Origin: Acrocarpospora pleiomorpha
GTDB lineage: Bacteria > Actinomycetota > Actinomycetes > Streptosporangiales > Streptosporangiaceae
NCBI RefSeq assembly: GCF_009687885.1
Contig: NZ_BLAF01000046.1
Location: 1 to 64,000 of the forward strand
Reading direction: 5' to 3'
DNA length: 64,000 bases
Below, piece by piece: positions 1 to 10,200 of this stretch (position 1 is the stretch's first letter; every line of letters begins with the position of its first letter). The notes under the pieces were generated by a model, which ran no database searches, was not told the DNA's origin, and saw only the letters and a list, made by a program, of their open reading frames with translations. A program made the position numbers and the translations under genes.

Positions 1-1025
1 AGGTCTGGGGGCACCGTACCGCAGTAGCTGTGGGATACCAGGATCGGACGAGCGCGCCATCTGCTGACCGCCGGAATCGATGCGCACACCGGCCAGGCGA
101 TGTTCAACCCTGACAGCCGCACTGTCATCGTCGCCGATCCCGTGGCCGGTCCTGACGGCGGGAATGTTGGGCGAGTCCTTGCCAGAGTCATGCGCCTTAC
201 ACGTGGAGATCGTCTGGTAGCGACGCTCGGTCCCATCGTCCGTGGCGGCGACAACCTCGCCGCGCTCATCGTAGAAGACCGAAAACTGCTTGACGAGGTG
301 CAGTCGAGGTCGGCCGAGTCCACGAGCAGCGCACGCGCAAAGCCGCCTCGTTCAGCCACTGGCCCCGAGAGGACCTCCACGGAAAGGCACCCCCACCCGA
401 CGACCCGCGTCCCCAATTCCCGCAGGCCCAACTGGCCCCTTGACCTCGACGTATGCCCACCCGCACTCCTGTGAACCACGGCCAACGAGTCCGCCGCAGG
501 GGCGTCGTCTCCTAGCGCTGAAGCCAGCCACCATCCGCGGAGGGTTCCGCCCCAAACCTACAACCAACCCAACCGTCACAAAGGGACCCGCGATGATCCC
601 TTTTAAGCTCTTCGGTCACCTAGAGTTGCTCAGCGACCATGACCTCCGCCCCGGCATCCCGCGCCCCCATCCCTGCACGATTGATGCCGCGTTTGTCCAT
701 TCGTTGGTGACGCACACGGTGACGTCCTGGTAGGCGCAGCAACATTCGATGCAGGGGCGCACCGCCGCCAATTCAGATGGTCTCTGCCTACTGGCCTGCA
801 CCCCGGCCATGTCGGCACCGGTTGCGGCGAGCACAGGACAGGCAGGACATGATCTCGTGGCGGACGCTGACGCTTCGGCTCGACATTCGCCGTAGAAGAT
901 CTACATCAGCCGGAGCCTCGACTGCCGAGTTTTGTCAGTGGGACCCGATAGAACAAGTGTGCGTACAGGTGCTTGAGTGATCTACACTCGGCACGTTCGG
1001 CTTCAAGGTGGGCGGAGGGTGCTCT
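1..1025. other. No confident gene; left-edge non-coding or decayed stretch
   Basis: Open frames exist here (for example 100-474 on the plus strand), but none shows a recognisable domain, a good ribosome-binding site or a convincing coding pattern, and they overlap one another on both strands. The stretch lies directly upstream of the methyltransferase gene, so the promoter of the restriction-modification cassette is expected near 900-1010. I cannot pick out a clear -35/-10 pair. It could be the decayed end of a gene lying left of the window. Confidence 0.4.
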
Positions 1026-2216
1026 ATGGTCACTCCTGTGACTCTTGCGCGTGGACCAATGGTCGAGCCTCAACAGATCGATCATGCCCCTGCTGTCGCA
1101 GAATTTTTCGCCGGAATCGGGCTGGTCCGGATCGGCTTGGAACGCGCTGGCTTTAAGGTGGCGTGGGCCAATGACATCGAGCGCGACAAGAAGCAGATGT
1201 ATGAAGGTCACTTCAAGGATAAAAAGGACCACTATTTCTGCCGGGACATCGCTGAAGTCCGTATTGCGAAAATTCCTCGGGTGGCATTGGCCTGGGCCTC
1301 CTTCCCCTGTATCGACGTGTCCTTGGCGGGTTGGCGACGAGGCCTCAACGGAGAACATACGGGAACTTTCTGGCAGTTCATCCGAGTTCTCAAGGAGATG
1401 CGAGAAGAGAACCGTCTGCCTCCAGTCGTCGCTCTGGAGAACGTAAGTGGTCTGGCAACCAGCCATGGCGGTCAAGACCTGGTCGACGCGGTCGCTGCGC
1501 TTAACGAACTCGGCTACTCCGTGGATGTCCTGTCGCTTGACGCTCGGCACTTCGTTCCGCAGTCGCGACCGCGACTGTTCTTGGTAGGAGCGCTAGAGCC
1601 GCCTGAGTCAACCAGTGTGGACGATCCTGTTCTCCGCCCTGCTCGAATTCGACCAATCTTTGAGAACCCTGCTTTGCGTACGCATCAAGCGGTTCTTCCA
1701 AAGCTAGGTGAGTTGCGGAGCAGCGGCCTCTTGGATTACGTAGATGTCATTGCCGCTGACGATCCTCTATGGTGGGATGAAAATAGAACGGCGGCGTTCT
1801 TGGGTTCGCTCTCCCCGATTCAACGGACGCGTCTGGATGAATTGATTGCGTCCGAGAATACTGTGTATCGAACGGCATATCGTCGTACTCGCCAGGGAAA
1901 GCCAACCTGGGAGATACGCGCAGACGAGATTTCAGGATGTCTGCGAACCGCGCGTGGTGGATCTTCCAAGCAAGCGCTGGTCAAGGTGACCGGCAAAACG
2001 GTTCAGGTCCGATGGATGACGGGGAGCGAGTACGGCAAGCTCATGGGAGCCGAAGGCTACGATCTAAGCCGTTTGCGCCGGAACCAAGCTCTCTTTGGAT
2101 TCGGCGATGCAGTTTGCGTCGACGTTGTCGCATGGTTGGCAGAACACTACCTCTATCCGCTCGTCCAGCAGGCTTCCCGACCGGCTGTGGATCTTGTCGA
2201 GGCGCTGGCCGGATGA
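1026..2216 (+). CDS. DNA (cytosine-5-)-methyltransferase
   Basis: This enzyme transfers a methyl group from S-adenosylmethionine to C5 of cytosine in a specific DNA site and is the protective half of a restriction-modification system. Visible C5-methylase motifs, in order: the SAM-binding FFAGIGLVRIGLERAGF near residue 27, the catalytic Pro-Cys in SFPCIDVSLAG near residues 92-102, ENV of motif VI near 138, and QSRPRLFLVG of motif VIII near 179; the target-recognition part and C-terminal motifs follow. Length (396 aa) is normal. The ATG at 1026 is preceded by GGAGGG six bases upstream, better than the in-frame GTG at 1008. It is followed by a GIY-YIG nuclease and a Vsr repair gene. Motif IV reads PCID where PCQD is common, but the catalytic Cys is kept. 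The cassette looks less G/C-biased than its surroundings, suggesting transfer (by eye). Confidence 0.93.
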   Translation: MVTPVTLARGPMVEPQQIDHAPAVAEFFAGIGLVRIGLERAGFKVAWANDIERDKKQMYEGHFKDKKDHYFCRDIAEVRIAKIPRVALAWASFPCIDVSLAGWRRGLNGEHTGTFWQFIRVLKEMREENRLPPVVALENVSGLATSHGGQDLVDAVAALNELGYSVDVLSLDARHFVPQSRPRLFLVGALEPPESTSVDDPVLRPARIRPIFENPALRTHQAVLPKLGELRSSGLLDYVDVIAADDPLWWDENRTAAFLGSLSPIQRTRLDELIASENTVYRTAYRRTRQGKPTWEIRADEISGCLRTARGGSSKQALVKVTGKTVQVRWMTGSEYGKLMGAEGYDLSRLRRNQALFGFGDAVCVDVVAWLAEHYLYPLVQQASRPAVDLVEALAG

Positions 2217-2287
2217 TGGCGGGCGCGACGGGTCCGGTATAGGTCGTATGATGGCGAATCCTTGTCGATGTTGAGGAGGGCGTCGGA

Positions 2288-3100
2288 GTGGTTGGAGAGT
2301 CCCCCGTCGGCAATCGTCGTAAGCCAGCGAAGAACGAGTTGCCGGCACCCGTGGTCAAGGCATTCCGGGAATCATTGGACGATGCTCTTAACACATCGGA
2401 CGATCAAGGTCGGCTATGGGCCAATGCACAGTGGGGTGTGTACGCATTCTTCGATTACGACGGGGAGCCGATCTACGTCGGGCAGACCAACGAGCAGTTA
2501 CGGGTACGTGTGCGGCGGCATTTGACCAATCAGCGAACCGATGCAGTGGCCATGCGCATTTTAGATGTTTTCGAAGTCGCCGAGCTGGAAATTTGGCCGC
2601 TATGGGAATTAGAAGGAGCATCGAAGAAGGATCAGCCGGCACGAACACGCCTGAACGCCGTCGAGTACTCGGCCTACCTACAGGCCATTGAGAACTCTAA
2701 GTTCCACGCAATCCTCAACGAGAAGATCCCCCCGGTCGGCGACCGAATCGTGCTCCCGACTTCGATGCGGTTTCAACTGATCAGTCAGGAAGCGCGGAAT
2801 GAGCGTGGTCACCCGGATACACGCATCGCCCGGCGCGCTGAGACCCTGGCCAGACTTGCGGCTGTGGCACACGAGAGAGGCGAGGTCTCTCCGGGCCTGC
2901 GCCGAGTGATCGTTATCCAGGCGGTGCGTCTTGCTTATCTTGCCGCGACGCGTTTGGCTTTCGTCGAAGGACGCGATACGCCGGATGCCTCGCTGATCAA
3001 TGTTCCCGCGCTGGTCGGGTCGGTGCTTCAGGAGTTCTCGGACCCTAGCGGACCGACCGACACTGACGAGATGCTCTCGAGCGAAGACGCGGAAGGGTGA
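2288..3100 (+). CDS. GIY-YIG nuclease-family protein, candidate restriction endonuclease
   Basis: A 270-aa protein with a GIY-YIG nuclease core at residues about 48-150: WGVYAFFDYDGEPIYVGQT supplies the GVY and IYVG halves, RVRVRRHL a catalytic-type Arg, NAVEYSAYLQ a metal-binding-type Glu and ILNEKIPP an Asn. The C-terminal half (about 155-270) has no family I recognise and could bind DNA. Some type II enzymes such as Eco29kI use this fold. The GTG at 2288 has GGAGGG seven bases upstream. It follows the methyltransferase by 71 bp and precedes vsr by 28 bp on the same strand, so the three are probably co-transcribed. Whether this or the convergent PD-(D/E)XK protein is the actual restriction enzyme cannot be decided from sequence. 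A role as nicking or accessory nuclease is possible. Confidence 0.75.
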   Translation: MVGESPVGNRRKPAKNELPAPVVKAFRESLDDALNTSDDQGRLWANAQWGVYAFFDYDGEPIYVGQTNEQLRVRVRRHLTNQRTDAVAMRILDVFEVAELEIWPLWELEGASKKDQPARTRLNAVEYSAYLQAIENSKFHAILNEKIPPVGDRIVLPTSMRFQLISQEARNERGHPDTRIARRAETLARLAAVAHERGEVSPGLRRVIVIQAVRLAYLAATRLAFVEGRDTPDASLINVPALVGSVLQEFSDPSGPTDTDEMLSSEDAEG

Positions 3101-3128
3101 TCCGGCATGCGGGCGTAGTATGCGGTGG

Positions 3129-3581
3129 ATGAGCAACGCGTCTCAGTCCTGGGCCTCCAGCGAGGCTGTGAGAGCCAGCATGCGCGCGAACAAGAGTCGC
3201 GACACGAAACCCGAGCTCGCTCTGCGGCGGGCAGTGCACGCTCTCGGCTTGAGGTATCGGGTGGCCTTTCGGCCTTTGAAGACCGTTCGGCGTACGGCGG
3301 ATCTAGTGTTCACCCGTGCCAAGGTTGCGGTCTTCTTGGACGGCTGCTTCTGGCACGGATGTCCGGAACATCACACCGTCGCCGTGACCAACGCGACCTA
3401 CTGGGCAGAGAAGGTGCGCCGGAACCGCGAGCGTGATGCCCACATTGACCGGCTCCTGGACGAAGCCGGTTGGGTGGTCGTTCGGATTTGGGAGCATGAG
3501 GGCCCTCAGGAGGCCGCCCAAAGGGTCGTGGATGCCGTGCACCAGAGGCGCCCGGACGTCGCGGCTCCTCGAAGGGATTAA
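3129..3581 (+). CDS. vsr: Very short patch repair endonuclease (Vsr family)
   Basis: Vsr nicks DNA 5' of the T in T:G mismatches formed when 5-methylcytosine deaminates, so it repairs the mutagenic by-product of the neighbouring methyltransferase. The 150-aa product has the family pattern: ANKSRDTKPELALRRAVHAL at the N-terminus, ADLVFTRAKVAVFLDGCFWH with the catalytic Asp, then WHGCPEHH with the catalytic/zinc residues, NATYWAEKVRRNRERD, and VVRIWEHE near the end. The start is uncertain: ATG at 3129 and ATG at 3120 are in frame and neither has a strong ribosome-binding site. Its TAA overlaps the stop of the convergent gene within a shared TTAA (3578-3581). Confidence 0.93.
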   Translation: MSNASQSWASSEAVRASMRANKSRDTKPELALRRAVHALGLRYRVAFRPLKTVRRTADLVFTRAKVAVFLDGCFWHGCPEHHTVAVTNATYWAEKVRRNRERDAHIDRLLDEAGWVVVRIWEHEGPQEAAQRVVDAVHQRRPDVAAPRRD

Positions 3582-4525
3582 GCCTCCCGCTTCACGTCTT
3601 TCCAATCGGAAGACCTTGAACGTTCGTTCCCGTCCGGCCATCCCCTAGAGATTGTCTTGATTAGAATCTCGGTTCCTCTGGACGTTCCGCGAACCGAGGC
3701 GTGGGCCGAATGGGCATATTTTTCCATATCGGTTGCAGGGATTCCGAAGGCTTTCATCAATGCACTGGCAAACCTGCAAGTCGTCGTGGTGTGAACTGAG
3801 GGTTGGGTGTTGTTCGGCACGGTTGGGGCTGAGCGGGGGAGGAGATAGATGCACGGGGCCGGCAACCAGTCTTCCTGCCCGAACTGCCCTCGAAGATCGG
3901 TGGCTCCCGATCTTAACGTCCCGGCAATGCCGTACTCCTTTGGACATGGACGCCTAGGCGTTCCGCAGCGGCCATCCCACGTGATGAATGCGTCCACTGC
4001 CTTCTGCTTGGCGACAATGTCCGGGAGAAGCCGGTTGGCGACGCCGCTCCACGCCCCGGTCCCTGGCGGGTTGGTCAAACTTTCTGGACACTGGCTCCAG
4101 ACGATGAATTCATTCGCCCACGTCGGTCGATCCCAGATCGTGGTGTTGTTCCCGTCGGGACACCCCTTCGACTCGATGGCGACAAGAGTGCCGTCAGGGA
4201 GTTCGACCTTGTAGTCCTGGCGGCCTTTGCCGCCAATGAACTCCCATCTGGTGATAGTTCCTTGCTCCTGGCAGAACTGCAGGATTGCATGGACAAATCT
4301 CCGTTTTTCAGTTTCGTCGGCAGCCGAGGAACCTCGCATGCGCTCGATGGCGGCTCGTAGAAGCGGAGACCAGTCATCAGGATCGATGCCAGCTGCAGCG
4401 AGAAGTTCCGGGTGGGTGCCGCTGAGAGATTTAATGATCGCGATGACTGGATCAATCAAATCCTTTGGGAACACATGTTCGCAAGGAAGGCTGTCTTTTG
4501 TCGGGCGGTTCTCGATGATCGCCAT
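3578..4525 (-). CDS. Putative type II restriction endonuclease, PD-(D/E)XK-like
   Basis: A 315-aa protein placed tail-to-tail with vsr, their stop codons sharing a TTAA. Near residues 107-125 it reads RQDYKVELPDGTLVAIESKG, a good match to the PD-(D/E)XK nuclease core (Asp, hydrophobic strand, Glu-x-Lys). Upstream it is helical; downstream it has an NNTTIWDRPTWANEFIVW stretch and a Thr/His-rich region with no family I can name. The context (C5 methylase, GIY-YIG protein and Vsr next door) supports a restriction enzyme cutting the methylated site. What is seen is the motif and the neighbourhood; substrate and cut site are unknown. Codon use is visibly less G/C-biased than in the rest of the window. 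Confidence 0.62.
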   Translation of the reverse strand: MAIIENRPTKDSLPCEHVFPKDLIDPVIAIIKSLSGTHPELLAAAGIDPDDWSPLLRAAIERMRGSSAADETEKRRFVHAILQFCQEQGTITRWEFIGGKGRQDYKVELPDGTLVAIESKGCPDGNNTTIWDRPTWANEFIVWSQCPESLTNPPGTGAWSGVANRLLPDIVAKQKAVDAFITWDGRCGTPRRPCPKEYGIAGTLRSGATDLRGQFGQEDWLPAPCIYLLPRSAPTVPNNTQPSVHTTTTCRFASALMKAFGIPATDMEKYAHSAHASVRGTSRGTEILIKTISRGWPDGNERSRSSDWKDVKREA

Positions 4526-4862
4526 TGGCTCGATCGTCTCCAGGGCTCAGGTCAGTCATGGATCAAGCAGATATATGCAAAGCGGATGCTATCCCCCTGG
4601 AACGACATTTCGAGATACCAGTCGACCAGCTTGCTGCCTGTGCAGGGGGCGATAAGCGGCCTCGGTCACCCCTGCGCCATAGCGAATGCGCACTTGCGAA
4701 CGGTCAGACGCTTCGCCTGGGGATGCCGGCGACCAAGTTGCTCATCGAAGTCCTCGCCGAAGCTGGGCAGCTCAGGGTTTGGAGATCCAGGTGCCCTGTT
4801 TCATGACTCCTGTGACCTGGAGGTTTGGGTCGAGGATCACGAGGTCGGTACCCTGGCTCTCG

Positions 4863-5422
4863 TTCTGGGATGTCGCCACCGGCAAGCGACGTCCGTGGCC
4901 GTTCACCGACGCCACTCACCATGTCCAGTCGGCCGTGTTCAGCCCGGTCGGCCGGACTTTCGCCGCTGTAAGCGCGATCAGCGGCACTGTCTGGCTGTGG
5001 GACGTGGCCACCAGCCATCCGCGTCAGCAAATTTCGTCGTACTACGCCGAGAGCGTGGGTTCACCCCCGATGGCCGGACCTTCGCCACCGGTTCCTACGA
5101 TGGCGATCGGATCTGGAACACGAGGACAGGACAGGAGCGCCTCCAGATCGCCGATGATCGCGTCCCCTCCCCCGTCCACGTCAACGTGTGGGAATTCAGT
5201 CCCGACGGCCGAAACCTCGCCCTCGTCACCGAGAGGCCCGTCCAGCTGTACGACACGGCGACCGGCCGGATCCATCATCGCTTCGCCACCCACAGGGATT
5301 GGAGCGACAACTTCGCAGCGTGGCCGTGCTTCTTCCACCCGCAGCCGCTGGCCGAGGTCAAGCGGAGGTGGGACCCGGAGAACGTCTTCCGGCTCAACCA
5401 GAATGTGCCCCCGGCTGGATGA
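4863..5422 (+). pseudogene. Decayed WD40-repeat gene ending in a berberine-bridge-enzyme tail
   Basis: Two frames carry WD40 remnants. About 4863-5050 reads SFWDVATGKRRPWPF and SGTVWLWDVATSHPRQQ. About 5053-5290, in another frame, reads GFTPDGRTFATGSYDGDRIW and FSPDGRNLALVTERPVQLYD. In that second frame, 5331-5422 then encodes LAEVKRRWDPENVFRLNQ followed by NVPPAG and a stop, the typical C-terminus of FAD-linked berberine-bridge-type oxidases. No good start codon precedes it. The simplest reading is a pseudogene mosaic: a frameshift near 5050, then deletion joining a WD40 gene to the end of an oxidase gene. The stretch 4526-4862 has no recognisable gene. Confidence 0.7.
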
Positions 5423-5482
5423 TCCGCAGTGGCCGGGGATCTCCCCGGCCACATTCGCGATCATGTTCGGTCAGCCTGGACG

Positions 5483-7258
5483 TCAGACGCCGGATTCGGT
5501 CGGCGGCGGACCGACGCCGGTGCCGGACTGCTGGGTTGTGGTGGTTGTTGTGGGACTCGACGTCGTTGTGGTGGTGGTGCTCGGGGGTGGCGGCGTCGTG
5601 GTTGTGGTGGTGAGGGTGGCGGTTGGATCTGAGGTTGTCGTGCTGAGGCTTTCTGTGGTCGTGGTGGTCAGGGTTTCGCTGGGTGCGGTGATTCCTGTGG
5701 GGCCGGTGGGGCCGGTTCTGCCGGTGTGGCGGTGGCGGCTGGGGGCGCTGACGCCCTTGTCCTCGAAGGCGAGGAGGATGTGGAAGGCCAGTTGGGCGGC
5801 GTCGCCGACGTGAGGGGTGTTGTTGATTACGCCGGCAATGATCATTGAGCGGGTTTGGGTGAAGCTCTTGCCGGTGTAGCCGGTGAGGTAGTCCTCCGCC
5901 TCCTCCGCCCAGGAGATGGGAGTGGTCACCGTGGAGTAGAACGGGCTGGTGGCCGGGTCGGCGTCAGCTGCCTCGAGCACGCTGGTCATGGCGGCCACGA
6001 GTTGGTCGCCGACGACGTCGGCGCCGTCCGCGCTGTCGGGGCCGACGATGTAGTAGACCACCAGCTTGTCGTTCTTGATGTTGCGCTCGGGTTGGGGCGT
6101 GGTGGAGAGGAAGACCTTGAACTGGTAGAAGTTGGGGCCGACGACCGGGTCGCCGATCAGCCTGGTCAGGGCGTCCGCGGCACGTAGCCCCGCGCCCTGC
6201 GACCGTACATTGACGATGAGGCGCCGGGTCCGGTTCTTGATGGACTCAGTCCATGCGAGATCATCCCATTTCGGGGGGTACTTCCGGTTGTCGACGTAGA
6301 AGTAGTCGCCCGCCGTCAGCGCGTCATTCCAGCGCGGGTACCTGTCGGTGCTCTGCTGCCGGACCGAGTAAGTTCCTTTGCCCCCGCCGGCGAATTCGCG
6401 GAACTCCTTGAGCGTGATGGCGTCCTCGAGATAGCCGACACCGCCGAGGCCCATCATGGAGTAGATCTCTTTCTGGCGCGTGCTGTTGTGGGCGAGCGGC
6501 TTGAGGTTGCCCTTGTCGTCGTACCAGCGGTTGTAGAGATCGACGAAGAAGAGCATGTCGCGTTCGTCGTTGAGCCTGCGGCGCACCGCGTCGTCCACGT
6601 AGCCCTGGCCGCGTTTGGTCTTGGACAGTGCGGAGGCTCCGGTCGGGGAGGCCGCCCGATCGGAGGTGAATCGTTGGGTGGGGATCGTGATTCTCGGCAG
6701 GGGTGTCCGGCTGAGCGGCGGCGGTGAGTCCGACTTGGCCGGTGCCTTGAGCAGGGTGCCCCCGGTGGTGGTGAGCGGATCCCCCGGTGGCGGCGGTTTC
6801 ATGACCGTCAGCTTGGCCGGGACCAGGGTTTGGGTCTTCGCGGGGGCCGGTATGGGTGGAAGAGGCTTGCTGGAGAGTGTCCCCGTCGGAGTCGGCTTTG
6901 CCTGAGCAGGCACGGTAGGCAGTGGTTTGCGAGGGACCACCAACGCGGGCGTCTTGGCAACGCCCGGCGTCGGCGTGGTGGACCCCGTGAGCTTGGCGGG
7001 GGTGGGCTTAACCGGGTCGGACCCGGCAGCGGCGGGCTTGACGGTGTCGGGCTTGACCGGGGCAGACCCGGCAGTGGTGGGCCTAGGAGGCAGTAGCTGC
7101 GACCGAGGGGCCGGGGTCGTGAAGGTCACCTTCTTGGTTGGCTTCGGCGAAACCTTGGGGGGTGTCGTCTTCGCCGCAGTCGTGGTCGACGGCGTGGACG
7201 ATCCAGACTCGTCAGGCTTGTCCGGACTCTTGGATTTCGCCGGTTTCTTCTTGTGCAT
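5483..7258 (-). CDS. HopA1-like protein with long basic Lys/Pro/Thr-rich N-terminal tail
   Basis: A 591-aa protein in three parts. Residues 1 to about 215 are low-complexity, rich in Lys, Pro, Thr and Ala with few acidic residues (MHKKKPAKSKSPDKP and many KPTP-type units), so disordered and strongly basic. Residues about 220-505 form the folded part: FFVDLYNRWYDDKGNLK, then RRLIVNVRSQGAGLRAADAL, FYQFKVFL, KNDKLVVYYIV and KSFTQTRSMIIAGVI, in the order I associate with the HopA1 family (named after a type III effector of Pseudomonas syringae). Residues about 505-591 are a Thr-rich tail. It starts 18 bp after the giant TcA gene on the same strand, so it is probably co-transcribed. No signal peptide is visible. 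Being the cargo or partner of the TcA protein is inference. The HopA1 assignment rests on pattern memory and is moderate. Confidence 0.5.
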   Translation of the reverse strand: MHKKKPAKSKSPDKPDESGSSTPSTTTAAKTTPPKVSPKPTKKVTFTTPAPRSQLLPPRPTTAGSAPVKPDTVKPAAAGSDPVKPTPAKLTGSTTPTPGVAKTPALVVPRKPLPTVPAQAKPTPTGTLSSKPLPPIPAPAKTQTLVPAKLTVMKPPPPGDPLTTTGGTLLKAPAKSDSPPPLSRTPLPRITIPTQRFTSDRAASPTGASALSKTKRGQGYVDDAVRRRLNDERDMLFFVDLYNRWYDDKGNLKPLAHNSTRQKEIYSMMGLGGVGYLEDAITLKEFREFAGGGKGTYSVRQQSTDRYPRWNDALTAGDYFYVDNRKYPPKWDDLAWTESIKNRTRRLIVNVRSQGAGLRAADALTRLIGDPVVGPNFYQFKVFLSTTPQPERNIKNDKLVVYYIVGPDSADGADVVGDQLVAAMTSVLEAADADPATSPFYSTVTTPISWAEEAEDYLTGYTGKSFTQTRSMIIAGVINNTPHVGDAAQLAFHILLAFEDKGVSAPSRHRHTGRTGPTGPTGITAPSETLTTTTTESLSTTTSDPTATLTTTTTTPPPPSTTTTTTSSPTTTTTTQQSGTGVGPPPTESGV

Positions 7259-7276
7259 CTGTCCCGTCCCGGGTGC

Positions 7277-10200
7277 CTATTGCGCGCGGTACTGGAGAAT
7301 CAGGCCGACATTCACGAGGGCTTCCCGATCGCCTTCCACGACCAGAGCCCAGGTGGGCCCGCCGACGCTGAGGCCGGGCGTGCGGAGCAGCTTGCCGTCG
7401 TCGAGGGCCAGGCGCTGGTCCCCGTTGAGCAGGAACCGGGCCGCACCCCCCTCGACCAGCTCGTACGTCGGATAGATGCCCGTGATCTGCCGCCCACTCA
7501 TGTTGGCGAACATCTCCGGCACCAACGGCAGCACCAGCGTCCCGTCCTCGCTTTCGAGGAACTCCGTCCACTCCTGCGGGAACTCCCCGGCCACGTCCAC
7601 ATACCGCGCCGCCGAGTACGGCTTCAGCATCCCCTTCACCGCGTTCCCGAACACGTCGCCACCCTGCTCCGCCGTGTACTTCACGACGATGGTGACGTCG
7701 AACAGATCGGGATGCCGCCCCGCCGCCTCCAGCCGCCAGGTGGACACCGCCCCGGTTCCTTCGAACGGCAGATACCTGTCGTCGTCGTAGCGGAGTTCGA
7801 ACAGCCCGTTGTTGTCCCGGCCTTCCTCCAGGTCGGACAGGGCGATCTGCTGGCTGGGCCGCCAGTCGGCGCGTACCGACGCGGGCGGGGTGCCCTTCGC
7901 GTCGAGCAGGAACTTGGCGGCCTTCGGGTCGGCCGACAGGACCGTCTTGTGGCCGATCTGGGTGAGGGTGGCGTTGACGCCGAGCGGCCCTTCGTACCCG
8001 TCGAAGCTGACCGACAGGGTCCTGATCCTGCGCCGGTAGTGCCCGGGGAAGTCGCGGGCGAACAGCGCCTCGGTCAACGCGAACTCGCAGCGACCCTCGT
8101 TCCGGAGCGCGAGCACGGCGAGCGGGTCGAGTTGCAGCAGCGACACCCGCTTGGTGATCTCCAGTCCCCTGCTGTCGTTGTCGACGTACGCCTTGCCGAG
8201 CCGTTCCAGGTCGACGCTGAGGGTCTCACCCGCGAGCAGGCCGTTGCGACGGCTCTCCCAGTAGACCGGCTGGATGAAGGCGTCGTTGACACCCCGCTCG
8301 TACTGGTACGCGCGTTCGGCGGACTTCGCCATCTCGTGGGCCATGTTGTACGACTGGAAGAACAGCCCCGACAACCGCCCCGACATCCACTGATAAAGCT
8401 GGGCGTTGGTGAACTTGTCGGTGAGGAACGACGCGACCGCCTTGTTGTGGGCGATCTCCTGGTTGATGATCTCCAGCTCGCGCTGCGCGATCGCGACCTG
8501 ATGCTCGGCCCCGGCGACCTGATGCCCCAGCTGCACGATGTCGGACTCGGCCATCATGAGCTGATATTTCCAGTCACCTTCCTGCCGCTCCTGCTCGACC
8601 CGCACCCCGTACAGCTCACCCAGCACGCTGAGCGCCTCGCCGAGCGATTCGGCGACCTCGGCGCCCTTGTCGAGCGCCTCGCCCACCTGCTCGCCACCGA
8701 TCTCGGTGCCCATGATGAACGGCCCCGCCAGGATCTGGGGCAGCGCGAACGCGATCGCCGAGCCGATCTTGAGGCCGCTGGAGACGAAGTGCGAGATCGC
8801 GGCGGCGGTCATCGTGTCGATCTGGGCCTGCTGCAGCGACGTGAGCCCGGCCGCGATCAGATCCTCGTAGTAGCGAGCCCGCGTCTTCGCCTGCGCCAGC
8901 GACGTCTCCGCCTCCGCCAGGTTCTCGGTGGCGACCTTGACCTGCGCCTCCCTGATCCCGCGGGTCAGCGCGTAGATCGTCCCTTCCTGCCGGTTCTGGA
9001 GCAGGGTGAGCTCCTCGTTGTCCCGCCGTTCCAGCACGCCGAGCAGATCGTTGCCGAACTGGCGCAGCCGATCGACCAGGTCCTGCGCCTTCCGGTGCAG
9101 GAACGAGAACCGGTAGTGCGGCACCGCCACCGCCAGCCCGGCCGTGACCTGGTCGGGGGTGAGCCCGGCGGCTGCGCCCCGGACCAGCGCCATCACGTCC
9201 ACCGGCGGCTCGAACAGCGGCAGCGGCTGGCTGACACCCAGGATGTTGAGCGACTGCCTGATCTTGCGCAGCCGGTCCTCGACCCGGGTCCAGTAGTCCT
9301 CCAGCAGGGTGTTGTCGGGGATGTAGAAGTAGGAGTTGGCGACGCTGCCGTGGATGGCGCCCATGCCGTCGAGCATGGTCCCGCCCGCGCTCACCCGTTC
9401 CGCGTAGGGGTTCTCTCCCCCTTCCCAGCGGCACAGCTCGTCGTAGGTGAGGGTGGCGGGCAGCGTACGCGTCCCGATGCCCTCCGGGCGTTGCCCCAGC
9501 AGGTCGTAGGCGAAGATGTAGAGCATCCGCGCCTCGTCGATGCTCTCCATCGTGTACTGCCGGAAGAGCATGTCGCCCCAGTCGAGCAGATTGTCGATGT
9601 AGGCCATCACGACCGCCCGCCGGTAGGCCGTCGGCCGCAACTCGGCGATCGCGTGCGGATCGAACGGATCGTCCAGGTACGCCTTGAGCAGCGCCTCCCG
9701 GTCCCCCATCAACTCGTACTGCCGGTAGAGCCGCCCCAGCATGCTGGTCTTCTCCTGCAATGCGGGCAGGGCGATGAGTTGGCCTTCGATGGTGTTCAGC
9801 CTGGTCGTGGCCAGCGTGGCGAGCATCGTGGCTTCCTGCGAGGTGAGCGGGCGGGCCTGCTCGAACGCCGGGGCGACGGTCTCCACGTCGTTCAGTACCT
9901 CGGTCAGGACCCCGGCCACGGAGGCGGCCTGCCCACCGAGCGCTTCCAGGTCAGCCCTGCACGCCGCGACCAGTGCCCGAACGTCGACCGCGAGGAACGG
10001 CAGGAAGCGCCAGTATCTGTCCTGCTCGGTGGGGTCGAAGACGTACTCGTACCACTGCCGGGCGTCCTCGAAGCGCTGAGCCGCGTTGAGCGCCTGCGCG
10101 ATCAGCAGCGGCGCGTGGAAGAAGATCTCCCAGTAGTAGCGTCCGCTCGGGCTCTGGAAGTCGAGATGCGAGCTGGCGGGCACGTCCGCGACCCAGGGCT

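Noticed and set aside
100..474. 124-codon plus-strand frame at the left edge
   Set aside because: No domain, no good ribosome-binding site, and overlapped by equally plausible frames; kept only as an unexplained stretch.
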